Part shown: positions 1-8,183 of the stretch, piece after piece
Layout: every line of letters begins with the position of its first letter
How positions within the stretch are numbered: the first letter of the stretch is position 1
From: CAWINY01 sp963837635
Lineage (GTDB): Bacteria; Acidobacteriota; Terriglobia; Terriglobales; Acidobacteriaceae
Assembly: GCA_963837635.1 (NCBI GenBank)
Contig: CAWINY010000004.1
Coordinates: 555,723 to 619,722, forward strand
Length of the DNA: 64,000 bases
Direction: 5' to 3'
Notes under the pieces: model-generated
The model's input: the letters and a program-made list of their open reading frames with translations, nothing else
Databases searched by the model: none
Told to the model about the DNA's origin: nothing
Translations under genes and position numbers: made by a program

Positions 1-197
1 TTCTTTTGCTCGCCATGTCCACGAAATGGCTCAAAGAATGTTCGTGCACCAAAAGAATGTGCGATTTCGAGGGTGCGGTCTTTAGAGCCGGAATCTACAA
101 TCACAATTTCATCTGCCCAACGAACGCTGTCGAGGGTTCGCGGGAGATTGGCTTCCTCGTTTAAGGTTATCATCGCAACTGAGAGCGTTGCCTGCAT
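1..197 (-). CDS. Glycosyltransferase family 2, N-terminal part (runs off the window)
   Basis: Translating the minus strand from the ATG at 195-197 gives 65 residues that run off the window edge. They show the GT-A nucleotide-sugar binding start of family 2 glycosyltransferases: a beta strand SVAMITLNEEANLPRTLDSV, then DEIVIVDSGSKDRT, where VDSGSxDxT is the usual UDP-sugar binding signature. Inference: it adds a sugar to lipopolysaccharide or another surface glycan, in keeping with the dTDP-rhamnose reductase gene that diverges from it about 250 bases away. The NEEANLP and VDSGSKDRT wording resembles the WaaE/KdtX-like subgroup, but acceptor and donor cannot be read from this fragment. Confidence 0.85.
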   Translation of the reverse strand, partial: MQATLSVAMITLNEEANLPRTLDSVRWADEIVIVDSGSKDRTLEIAHSFGARTFFEPFRGHGEQK

Positions 198-450
198 ATT
201 GCTTACGAGCCTAAATGATTTACCGGCAGGTGTCGATGCATCAACGCCGTTGTGGCAGACATCTGGCAACAGGAAGTATCGTAGGCGCACCATGATGCCT
301 ACGACTAGCGACCGCCCCCATCCCAAGCTAGAGCCCGACGGAGACCGGCGGTCCAATGGAAAGCATCACTCTACTAACGAACTTATCCTGCTAAAATTGT
401 CCTAAGCAATTGAAATCACACCGTTAGCTTGAGTCAAGCGCAGCTGACCG

Positions 451-1302
451 ATGAAAGTTCTGCTCACTGGCGCGAATGGGCAATTGGCCCGCGATATTCA
501 GAACTGCTGGATCGCCCACGACGTGGCCGGATTCAGCCGTGAGGTTCTGGACATCTGTTGCGCCGAGCGAGTCAACGACGTTATGCAGCAACTTCGGCCG
601 GACTGCGTCGTCAACACCGCCGCCTTTCACCTGGTGGACCAGTGCGAGGAGCGCTGGGAGGACGCCTTCCGGGTGAATGTGATTGGCGTGGCCAATCTCG
701 CGCGCGCCGCGCAAGAACTGGGCGCCATGTTCGTACAATTCAGTACCGACTACGTATTCGACGGCGCTAAGCGTTCGCCATACACGGAATCCGATCCTGC
801 CGGACCGCTTTCGACCTATGCAGAATCGCGTCTGGCGGGAGAGTGGATGGCGCAGCATTACTGCGAGCGGGCTTACGTGATCCGCACCTGCGGACTCTAC
901 GGCCTCGGCGGATCTACTACCAGGGCGGGAAACTTTGTGGAAACCATGCTTCGGCTAGCCCGGGCCGGCAAGTCGATTCGCGTGGTGGACGACCAGATCG
1001 TAACCCCGACCAGTACCCGCGAACTCGCGCAGAAGCTGGCGGAACTGGTTCCCGCCGCTCCTTTCGGCCTGTATCACATGAGCAATACGGGGCAGTGCTC
1101 CTGGTACGAATTCGCGCGTGAGGTGTTCCGCCTGTTTGCCTTGTGCCCCACGCTCGAACCCATCAGCTCCGCTGAATACGGCGCACCCGCGCGTCGCCCG
1201 GCGTACTCGGTTCTGGACAACTCGCGGCTACGGGGCGAAGGTTATGCCGATTTCCGGCCATGGCAGGAGGCGTTGGCAGAGTACGCAAACGACCGCGAGT
1301 AG
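451..1302 (+). CDS. rfbD: dTDP-4-dehydrorhamnose reductase family protein (RmlD/RfbD-like)
   Basis: 283 residues, the normal size for RmlD, an NAD(P)H-dependent short-chain reductase catalysing the last step of dTDP-L-rhamnose synthesis. Visible features are the nucleotide-binding GANGQL at residues 7-12, NTAAFHLVDQCE (55-66), FSTDYVFDG (97-105) and the active-site segment STYAESRLAGE (121-131). In the family this last segment is YxxxK; here Tyr123 is present but the lysine position is Arg127. The protein may still be a reductase or may be a modified family member acting on another nucleotide sugar. It stands alone with no rmlABC nearby, between a GT2 gene and a membrane glycosyltransferase, which points to cell-surface polysaccharide synthesis. 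The gene symbol follows family resemblance only. Confidence 0.8.
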   Translation: MKVLLTGANGQLARDIQNCWIAHDVAGFSREVLDICCAERVNDVMQQLRPDCVVNTAAFHLVDQCEERWEDAFRVNVIGVANLARAAQELGAMFVQFSTDYVFDGAKRSPYTESDPAGPLSTYAESRLAGEWMAQHYCERAYVIRTCGLYGLGGSTTRAGNFVETMLRLARAGKSIRVVDDQIVTPTSTRELAQKLAELVPAAPFGLYHMSNTGQCSWYEFAREVFRLFALCPTLEPISSAEYGAPARRPAYSVLDNSRLRGEGYADFRPWQEALAEYANDRE

Positions 1303-1388
1303 CTCCTTCCGCCGCCTGTCAATGCGCGTGAGCCGCGGGCACATCGGCGTACGACTGGAACCCGTTCGGGTGTGCTACTCTACGGCCA

Positions 1389-2780
1389 ATGTCTCCACAA
1401 GTTTTTGACGGCTGCTGCAAAGAAGTCAGCAGTAAGTCCGATGCCGGCTTGCCGGAGCGAACCCTGCTGCACTCAACTGCGTTTATTGTGATTGTCGCGC
1501 TACTGCTGAGGCTGGCGGTCATCACGATCGGCCATACGTATAGGTTCACTCCACGCCAAGAACACTTCCAGTTCGGCTGGGAGATGGGACGCATCGCCCG
1601 TTCTATCGCGCAGGGACACGGCTACGCTTCGCCTCTGCTCGGTGCGGCCACCGGGCCCACGGCTTGGGCCCCGCCCGTCTATCCTTACATTCTTGCCGGC
1701 GTGTTCAAGCTGTTCGGGGTGTACACGGCTGCATCCGCCTGGATCATTCTCGCGATCAACAGCATTTTTTCCGCGCTCACATGTTTGACCGTTTACCGGA
1801 TCGGTGCGCGCCTGATGGGAACAACACCAGCGCGTTGGGCTGCTTGGACATGGGCGCTCTTCCCCTATGAGGTGTACTGGCCTAGCCGCGTGGTGTGGGA
1901 GACGTGTCTCTCCGCCTTTCTGCTCTCGCTGGCATTGCTGCTTGCCTTGTGCCTGGATGATCCCGATCCGGGGGAAAGGTCTTTGCGTGCCGCCCCGGCG
2001 GAAGCGAAATTGCAGAATTGGCTCGGGTTCGGATTGCTCTGGGGTGTAATCGCTCTAACGAATACGACCATGATGTCCTTTCTGCCGTTCTCGTTGCTAT
2101 GGATATGGTGGCGAACCAAACGACGAGGCGTCACCATGGTGAATGCCACCGCGGCCATGCTGGTATGCGCTGCCGTGATCGCGCCCTGGCTGGTGCGGAA
2201 TCAGCGGACGTTCGGGCACGTGTTCTTCATCCGCGACAATCTTGGGCTGGAGATGCAGGTGGCCAATAACGACGTGTCGAAGGGATTTTGGGGACGCTCC
2301 GAGCATCCCTCCAATGATCCCGCCCAACTGCGCCGCTATCTCGAACTTGGTGAACTTGGATACATGCAGGAGAAGCAACAGCAGGCGAACGATTGGATCC
2401 GCGCTCATCCGCTTACCTTTGTGTATTTCGCGACGCGGCGCGCTGTCTATTTCTGGATCGGCAAGCCCCAAGACACCCAATTGGGCAACCTTAATATGGT
2501 ACCGGCCCGGCACATAGCATTTGGACTCTCGGCGATCGGCGCATTCGCCGGACTCTTCTTAGCTTGGCGCAACCGCATCCATGGCACCTTCCTGTTTGCT
2601 GCACTTGTCCTGGTTTTCCCCCTGCCTTACTGCCTTGCGCATCCCGCGCCTCGCTACCGGAATGCGATAGAACCCGAGATCGTGCTGCTGATCGTTTACG
2701 CCCTTTACCTGGCCCGCGGGAAATCAGTTCGCTGGCCAGGGAAGCTCAAACTGCAGGAAGAATCCGCCGTACAGCTGTAG
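1389..2780 (+). CDS. Polytopic membrane glycosyltransferase (GT39/ArnT-like)
   Basis: 463 residues with about ten hydrophobic segments, starting after a short cytoplasmic N-terminus (TM1 about residues 30-48). The large first extracytoplasmic loop (RQEHFQFGWEMGRIARSIAQ, then GPTAWAPPVYPYILAGVFKL) and the following alternating helices look like the lipid-phosphate-sugar dependent glycosyltransferases of the PMT/ArnT superfamily. Those enzymes transfer a sugar from a polyprenyl carrier on the outer face of the inner membrane. The typical acidic catalytic residue in loop 1 cannot be assigned with certainty. It starts 86 bases after rfbD on the same strand, so co-transcription is likely and a role in surface glycan or protein glycosylation is inferred. 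Confidence 0.7.
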   Translation: MSPQVFDGCCKEVSSKSDAGLPERTLLHSTAFIVIVALLLRLAVITIGHTYRFTPRQEHFQFGWEMGRIARSIAQGHGYASPLLGAATGPTAWAPPVYPYILAGVFKLFGVYTAASAWIILAINSIFSALTCLTVYRIGARLMGTTPARWAAWTWALFPYEVYWPSRVVWETCLSAFLLSLALLLALCLDDPDPGERSLRAAPAEAKLQNWLGFGLLWGVIALTNTTMMSFLPFSLLWIWWRTKRRGVTMVNATAAMLVCAAVIAPWLVRNQRTFGHVFFIRDNLGLEMQVANNDVSKGFWGRSEHPSNDPAQLRRYLELGELGYMQEKQQQANDWIRAHPLTFVYFATRRAVYFWIGKPQDTQLGNLNMVPARHIAFGLSAIGAFAGLFLAWRNRIHGTFLFAALVLVFPLPYCLAHPAPRYRNAIEPEIVLLIVYALYLARGKSVRWPGKLKLQEESAVQL

Positions 2781-2863
2781 GTGAATCCCAGCACGGTAAC
2801 AGATAGGTAGGGTCCCCCGGCCCTTTTCCCTGGTCCCTGATACCTGATACCTTTCTACCTAGG

Positions 2864-4831
2864 ATGCGCTTCGTTTCGCTCATTTGGCTTCTCTTGCTCG
2901 CCATTGGCGCGGCGGCGCAGGCCAAGCTCGCGTCGCCGCCGGCCATTACCGATCCTCTGCAAGTCGAGAGCAAGAAGCGCGAAGTCCCGGACATCCCCGC
3001 CGAGAAGGTTTTCGCCACGCGCGATATTGCTGGCGCGGCGCTCTCGCCGGACGGCAAGACGGTAGCGTTTTCCACCAATATCAGTGGCCGGCTGAATATC
3101 TGGACTGTTCCTGTTGAAGGCGGATGGCCCACGCAACTGACCGTCAGCGACCAGCGCCAGATCAACCCGTTGTGGTCGCCGAGCGGGAAGTTCATCGCCT
3201 ATCAGCAGGACAAGGACGGCGACGAGCAGTGGGACATGTACATCGTCTCCGCCTCGGATGGCCAAGTTACGAATCTGACGAATACCCCAGCCATTGCCGA
3301 GCAGGACGCATCCTGGTCGCCGAACAGCCGCTATCTTGTCTGGGTCGCAAAACCGAAGACCGGCTCGGTGTACGAGGTGGAGGTCTTCGACATGCTCCTG
3401 CGGCGCCGCAAGCCGCTCACGAAAGACACGCCCGTGGGCCTCACGAACGAGCACCCGGTCTGGTCGAAGGATGGCAAGTGGATCGCCTTCACCCAGGCAA
3501 ACGCGGACGACACAGATGCCAACGTCTTCGTGGCGGAGGTGGCGACCGGCAAAATCGAGAAACTGACGCAGCATGAAGGCAAGCAAAGCTTCCGCGTCGC
3601 CGCGTGGTCGCCGGACGGCAAGAAGCTGCTGATCTCCTCCAACGGCAAGAACGGCTACCAGAACATCGCGCTGCTCGACGTTCCCACCAGGAAGGTCGAT
3701 TGGATCACAGAGGACCTGTGGGAACTCGAACCTGGATCATTCTCCCCCGACGGAAAACTGCTCACCTTCACCGCCAACGTGGACGGCTACCGCGACCTAT
3801 GCGTCTATAACATCGCCGCCAAGCGTGCAGAAGTATTGGATCTGCCCAAGGGGCAGAACGATATCGCGCAACCGGATACGGCCTTCACCAAAGACGGCTC
3901 CCACCTGCTCTATCGCCACTCCGGTCCGCGCATGCCGCCCGACGTCTGGGTGTACGACATGGCTTCGCACAGCTCGCGGCAGGTAACGCATGCCTGGACG
4001 GGCGCCATCAATCCGGACGACCTGGTCGAGCCACAGTTGGTCCACTATCCATCGCGCGACGGCAAGTACACCCTCTCGGCGTTGGTCTACGCGCCCTACA
4101 ACCAATCGCGCGACCAGAAGGCGCCGGCGATCATGTGGGTCCACGGTGGGCCAAGCTCGCAGAGCGTAGCCGACTTTAATCGCGGCACGCAGTTTCTGAT
4201 CAACAAAGGTTACTTTGTCGTGCAGCCAAATTACCGGGGTTCAACCGGTTACGGCACAAACTTCATGGAATCCAACAGGAACGACCTGGGCGGCGGGGAT
4301 GCCCAGGACGTTCTGGCCGCCGCTGATTGGATCCGCAAGTCCGGCTTCATCGATCCGAAAAAGCTGGTCGTCTTGGGCGGCAGCTATGGCGGCTACATGA
4401 CCCTGTGGGAATTGGGCAAGTTCCCCGACGAATGGGCTGCCGGGGTCGCCCTGGTTCCAGTGGTGAACTGGGTCACGCTGGCCAAGAGCACCGATCCCCG
4501 CATCAACCAGTACCTCGTTGCCCTGCTGGGCGATCCCGAGAAGAACCTCCCGCTCTACCGCGAGCGCTCGCCCATCGCCAACGCGGACCATATCAAGGCG
4601 CCTCTGCTGCTACTGGCCGGAGGCAAAGATCCGCGCTGCCCGCCCAGCGAAGCCCAACAGATCGTTGATTCGGTGCGCCAGCGCGGCGGCACCGTTGAGT
4701 ACAAGGTTTACGAAAACGAGGGGCACGGCTTCTCAAGGGTCGAGGACCAGATCGACTCATTCAAACGCATCGCCGATTTCCTGAAGTTCCACGTGCCGGC
4801 ACCGGGGTGCGGGTGCTCGCTGGAGGAGTAA
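2864..4831 (+). CDS. Secreted S9-family prolyl oligopeptidase / acyl-aminoacyl-peptidase-like protein
   Basis: 655 residues. A signal peptide is evident (residues 1-21, hydrophobic core LIWLLLLAIGAAAQA), so the product should be exported. Residues about 45-390 hold repeated TolB/WD40-type blades (LSPDGKTVAFS, WSPSGKFIAYQ, WSKDGKWIAF, WSPDGKKLLIS, FSPDGKLLTF), forming the beta-propeller that gates access to the active site. Residues 400-655 are the alpha/beta hydrolase domain with WVHGGP (oxyanion region), nucleophile Ser507 in GGSYGGY, Asp589 in GGKDPRCPP and His621 in NEGHGF, so the triad is complete. Known for the family: cleavage of short peptides after proline or removal of acylated N-terminal residues. 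The gene is monocistronic and ends just before a 23-bp inverted repeat that could stop transcription. Confidence 0.92.
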   Translation: MRFVSLIWLLLLAIGAAAQAKLASPPAITDPLQVESKKREVPDIPAEKVFATRDIAGAALSPDGKTVAFSTNISGRLNIWTVPVEGGWPTQLTVSDQRQINPLWSPSGKFIAYQQDKDGDEQWDMYIVSASDGQVTNLTNTPAIAEQDASWSPNSRYLVWVAKPKTGSVYEVEVFDMLLRRRKPLTKDTPVGLTNEHPVWSKDGKWIAFTQANADDTDANVFVAEVATGKIEKLTQHEGKQSFRVAAWSPDGKKLLISSNGKNGYQNIALLDVPTRKVDWITEDLWELEPGSFSPDGKLLTFTANVDGYRDLCVYNIAAKRAEVLDLPKGQNDIAQPDTAFTKDGSHLLYRHSGPRMPPDVWVYDMASHSSRQVTHAWTGAINPDDLVEPQLVHYPSRDGKYTLSALVYAPYNQSRDQKAPAIMWVHGGPSSQSVADFNRGTQFLINKGYFVVQPNYRGSTGYGTNFMESNRNDLGGGDAQDVLAAADWIRKSGFIDPKKLVVLGGSYGGYMTLWELGKFPDEWAAGVALVPVVNWVTLAKSTDPRINQYLVALLGDPEKNLPLYRERSPIANADHIKAPLLLLAGGKDPRCPPSEAQQIVDSVRQRGGTVEYKVYENEGHGFSRVEDQIDSFKRIADFLKFHVPAPGCGCSLEE

Positions 4832-4838
4832 GAATGCT

Positions 4839-4929
4839 TACCGCGGATTACACGGATGGAAACGGATTTACACGGATAACCCCTTAGAGAATCCGTGCTG
4901 ATCCGATTCCATCCGTGTAATCCGCGGTA
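4839..4929. repeat. Perfect 23-bp inverted repeat (possible bidirectional terminator)
   Basis: The left arm (4839-4861, beginning TACCGCGGATTACACGG) is the exact reverse complement of the right arm (4907-4929), around a 45-nt loop that itself contains degenerate copies of the ACGGAT core. It lies between the convergent peptidase and hemD genes, eight bases after the peptidase stop. A transcription terminator or a REP-like mobile palindrome are the obvious options. Confidence 0.8.
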
Positions 4930-4967
4930 GCAGTCCTTGCCCCTTCCACAGTGCAGAGCTTGGCGCG

Positions 4968-5783
4968 CTACTTCGCCGCGAAGTGCTCGATGATGGCTTT
5001 GATTAAGCCAGGGATGGTGTATTCGGCTGCTTTGATCTGGACCGGGAAGTTCAGCTCCTGCAGCGTCGCGGTGGTAATCGGGCCGATGGAGGCAAAGTTG
5101 ATCCCATCCAACAGGCCGGAACAAGCCACCTCCGGACCGATCAGGTCCAGAAAATTCCTTGCCGTGGAAGAACTGGTGAAGGTGATCACGTCCGGGCGCT
5201 TCTTCGGATCGTTCAGCGCCGCGATTAAACTAGTACGTGAGCGTTTCGGCGCAACTGTCTCATAACCCTCGACTACATCAACCGTCGAAGCAATCTTTAG
5301 CAACTCGCAGGGAATGACGTCGCGGGCCACTTTCGCACGCGCCAGCAGCACCCGCTTTCCAACCACGACGTCCTTTAGGCTTTCGACGACGGACTCGGCC
5401 ACGTACTCCTTTGGAATAATGTCTACCGCAAACCCATGCGTCTCGATGGACTTCTTAGTCGCGGGACCAATGGCGGCGATCTTCAGTTGACGCAACGCCG
5501 CGTCATCCGCGCCCAGCTTCGCCATGCGCTCGAACAGCGCCTGAACCCCGTTGGCGCTGGTCAGGATGAGCCAATCGTAAGTGGAGAGACCGCGGATCGC
5601 GGTGTCGAGCGCCCGGTACGAGCGCGGCTTGCGAATCTGGATAAAGGGAATCTCCAGCACCTGCGCGCCCGCCGCCTTCAGGCCGGCGGACAAGACGCTC
5701 GCCTGCGCCTTGGCGCGGCTCACCAGGATGCGGCGACCGGCCAACGGGAGGTCGCGTGGTTGCGGACTCGGGGCTGTACTCAT
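4968..5783 (-). CDS. hemD: Uroporphyrinogen-III synthase
   Basis: 271 residues from the ATG at 5781-5783, just before the conserved start PLAGRRILVSRAKAQA; the reading frame stays open further upstream, but that stretch is palindromic intergenic DNA and reads as low-complexity peptide. The enzyme closes hydroxymethylbilane and inverts ring D to give uroporphyrinogen III in the cytoplasm. The family is poorly conserved; support comes from the two-lobed pattern (residues DWLILTSANGVQALFERM, then FAVDIIPKEYVAESVVE, and DVITFTSSSTARNFLDLIG near the C-terminus) and above all from position, directly after hemC in the same orientation. It is the last gene of the ccsA-hemA-hemC-hemD run. Confidence 0.88.
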   Translation of the reverse strand: MSTAPSPQPRDLPLAGRRILVSRAKAQASVLSAGLKAAGAQVLEIPFIQIRKPRSYRALDTAIRGLSTYDWLILTSANGVQALFERMAKLGADDAALRQLKIAAIGPATKKSIETHGFAVDIIPKEYVAESVVESLKDVVVGKRVLLARAKVARDVIPCELLKIASTVDVVEGYETVAPKRSRTSLIAALNDPKKRPDVITFTSSSTARNFLDLIGPEVACSGLLDGINFASIGPITTATLQELNFPVQIKAAEYTIPGLIKAIIEHFAAK

Positions 5784-5797
5784 AGTTATTGAGGGTG

Positions 5798-5902
5798 CCC
5801 CACATCTGCGCGTCTTTCGCAGATGTGGGTCTTTGTCGTTCTGGTTAACCCACATCTGCCAAAACCGGGCAGATGTGGGGCACCATCAACCCGATGTGGG
5901 GC
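5798..5902. repeat. Palindromic repeat cluster in the hemC-hemD gap
   Basis: Two hairpins share the arms CCCACATCTGC/GCAGATGTGGG: 5798-5809 with 5818-5829 (12 bp), and 5849-5860 with 5868-5879 (12 bp). A third degenerate piece (GATGTGGGGCACCAT) follows at about 5892. The flanking word GGGGCACCAT is repeated. A further copy of the same palindrome sits inside proA at 9748-9772. The cluster separates hemC from hemD and could form a processing or attenuation structure in the mRNA, or simply be a dispersed REP-like element. Confidence 0.8.
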
Positions 5903-5910
5903 ACCATCGA

Positions 5911-6846
5911 TCATGGCTGCTGGGGAGCTACCGCCGTCTTCCCATAAACTTCGTCCAGGATGGCGTCGCCGCCACGGCTGAGCAAGATTTTGCCAACCTT
6001 CTCGCCCAGCGCAACAGGATCGGTTCCCTCCTGCACCTCGCGAAGGATGGTGGTGCCGTCGGGGCGCGCGACCAAGCCGTGCAAGCGTATCTTCCCCGCG
6101 ATTACCTCGGCATAGGCGCCGATCGGAACTTGGCAGCCGCCGCCAAGCTGGTTCAGCAGCGCGCGTTCGCAAGTGGTGGCAATGCGGGCATCCTTGTCGT
6201 CGAGAAAGGCGAGCAGCTCGCGCAGGGGCGTGTCGCCCTCGCGAATCTCGATCCCGAGCGCGCCTTGTCCGGCGGCAGGACACAGGACATCAATATCAAT
6301 CACTGTCTTGACGTGTTCGGTCTTGCCCAACCGGTTCAGACCGGCACTGGCCAGGATGATGGCGTCATAGTCGCCCTGCTCCAGCTTGCGGATGCGGGTA
6401 TCGACGTTGCCGCGCAGGGGATGAACGTCCAAGTCGGGCCGCAGGACCTTGAGCTGGGCTTGGCGCCGCAGCGAGCTGGTGCCCACTCGCGCTTCCTGCG
6501 GCAGTTCCTCAATACTGTCGTACTTCAACGAAAGAAAGGCGTCGCGCGGGTTCTCGCGGATGGTGATAGCGGCCATCTCAAAGCCAGGCGGCAGTTCGGT
6601 GGGCAGATCCTTCAAGCTGTGGACCGCCAAGTCCACCCGGCCTTCCGCCAGGGCCTCTTCGATTTCCTTGGTGAACATGCCCTTGGTGCCGACTTGCGCC
6701 AAGGCTACGTCGAGGATCTTATCGCCGGTGGTCTTAATAATTTCAAGTGAGACTTCGTGACCCCGTTCCCGCAGCCGCGCCGATATATAGTTGGCCTGCC
6801 ACAGCGCCAACTGCGAGCCGCGCGACCCGATTCTGAGTTTCGCCAT
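5911..6846 (-). CDS. hemC: Porphobilinogen deaminase (hydroxymethylbilane synthase)
   Basis: 311 residues, the normal family length. The enzyme condenses four porphobilinogens into hydroxymethylbilane in the cytoplasm. Diagnostic features: start RIGSRGSQLALWQA, catalytic Asp80 in HSLKDLPT, the SSLRRQAQL arginine stretch (125-133), RGNVDTR (145-151), GQGALGIE (193-200) and the dipyrromethane-cofactor cysteine Cys238 in GGGCQVPIGAY. All key residues are present. It starts 20 bases after hemA on the minus strand and is followed by a palindrome cluster and hemD. Confidence 0.96.
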   Translation of the reverse strand: MAKLRIGSRGSQLALWQANYISARLRERGHEVSLEIIKTTGDKILDVALAQVGTKGMFTKEIEEALAEGRVDLAVHSLKDLPTELPPGFEMAAITIRENPRDAFLSLKYDSIEELPQEARVGTSSLRRQAQLKVLRPDLDVHPLRGNVDTRIRKLEQGDYDAIILASAGLNRLGKTEHVKTVIDIDVLCPAAGQGALGIEIREGDTPLRELLAFLDDKDARIATTCERALLNQLGGGCQVPIGAYAEVIAGKIRLHGLVARPDGTTILREVQEGTDPVALGEKVGKILLSRGGDAILDEVYGKTAVAPQQP

Positions 6847-6866
6847 GAATTCTCCGCTCCGCTGCT

Positions 6867-8183
6867 CTAATCCTCTGCTTCGCTGTTGTCTTTTTCCGTT
6901 CCTTGGGCCGAGGCCACCTTCGTCGGGTCATCGTGCAGGCCAAACAGCCGCCGAATCAGCTCGACCACGGTGGTCGCCCCCTGCTCGCGCGCGGCGCTCT
7001 TCAAGGTGACGATCGGGGTATGCATGATCTTGTTGACAATGCCTCGCGAGAGCGCCTCCACGGCCATCTCCTGCTCGGGCGACAGGCTGCCCAGGCGGCC
7101 GCGCACGCGGTCGATCTCCGCCTGCCGGATGGTCTCCAGGTGTTCCTGCAGGGAGACGATGGTCGGCACCACGGTCAGCGTGTGCATGCGGGCGGCGAAG
7201 CGCTCAACCTCCTCCGCCACTAACTGTTCAGCCAGCTCCGCCTCGCGGCCACGGTTGGCCATGTTGCTGCCGACCACCTGCTGGAGGTCATCAACGTCGT
7301 AGACGAAGATGCCGTCCAGATCGTTCATCGCCGGATCAACGTCTCGCGGGACGGCGATGTCGATGAAGAACATGGGACGGTTCCTGCGGTGCTTGAGAAA
7401 GGCTGCGCCGTGCTCGCGGCGGAAGACGAAATCCGGCGCCCCCGTCGAACTGATAATGACGTCGGCCCGCTCCACCGTCTGATAGAGCTGATCCCACGGC
7501 TTCGGCTCGCCGTTGAATTTCTCGGCCAGCTTCACCGCGCGCTCGTAGGTGCGATTGGATACGAAAAGGCGATCTGCCCCGTTGGCCAGCAGGTGACGGG
7601 CGGCCAGCTCGCACATCTTGCCGGCGCCCACCAGGTAAACGCTTCTGCCGGTCAGGGTGCCAAAAATCTTCTTCGCCAGATCGACCGCAACCGAGGCCAC
7701 CGAGACCGCCGAAGAACCCACTTGCGTCTCATTCCGCACCCGCTTGGCGACAGCGAAGGCGCGGGTCAACAGCGCATCGAGCTGCGAGGTGCAGGTGCCC
7801 ACGGCGCGCGCCGTGGCATACGCCTCCTTCACTTGGCCAAGAATCTGCGGCTCGCCCACTACCATCGAGTCCAGACTGGAGGCCACCCGAAAGAGGTGGC
7901 GCACGGCCTCCTTCTCGCGGTGCTCGTAGGTGTAACGGCGAATCTCCTGCGCCGACATCTGAAAATACTGCGCCAGGAAGCCGTCCAGGTCGGCGGTGCC
8001 GTTGCGGGTGCGGGCCAGGAATTCCACCCGGTTGCAGGTCGAGATAATCAGGGCTTCGTCCACGCCCGGATGCTGTGCCAGCCGCTGCAGGGCCTCCGGC
8101 AGCTTGGTTTCGGGGACGGCAAAGCGTTCCCGCACATCCACCGGCGCACTCTTGTGGTTTAGGCCTTTGAGCAGGAAATTCAT
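6867..8183 (-). CDS. hemA: Glutamyl-tRNA reductase
   Basis: 438 residues from the ATG at 8181-8183, which matches the usual N-terminus (MNFLLKGLNHKSAPVDVRER). The frame is open upstream, but that stretch overlaps ccsA and is not family-like. The enzyme reduces glutamyl-tRNA to glutamate-1-semialdehyde, the first step of C5-pathway haem synthesis. The nucleophile is Cys50 in ISTCNRVEF; the LFRVASSLDSMVVGEPQILGQVK block and the NADPH-binding YLVGAGKMCELAARHL follow; a helical dimerisation domain closes the protein. The start overlaps the ccsA stop by four bases (ATGA), implying translational coupling. Confidence 0.95.
   Translation of the reverse strand: MNFLLKGLNHKSAPVDVRERFAVPETKLPEALQRLAQHPGVDEALIISTCNRVEFLARTRNGTADLDGFLAQYFQMSAQEIRRYTYEHREKEAVRHLFRVASSLDSMVVGEPQILGQVKEAYATARAVGTCTSQLDALLTRAFAVAKRVRNETQVGSSAVSVASVAVDLAKKIFGTLTGRSVYLVGAGKMCELAARHLLANGADRLFVSNRTYERAVKLAEKFNGEPKPWDQLYQTVERADVIISSTGAPDFVFRREHGAAFLKHRRNRPMFFIDIAVPRDVDPAMNDLDGIFVYDVDDLQQVVGSNMANRGREAELAEQLVAEEVERFAARMHTLTVVPTIVSLQEHLETIRQAEIDRVRGRLGSLSPEQEMAVEALSRGIVNKIMHTPIVTLKSAAREQGATTVVELIRRLFGLHDDPTKVASAQGTEKDNSEAED

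Noticed and set aside
5581..6750. 389-residue plus-strand open frame
   Set aside because: Shadow of hemD and hemC on the opposite strand; low-complexity and without a domain.
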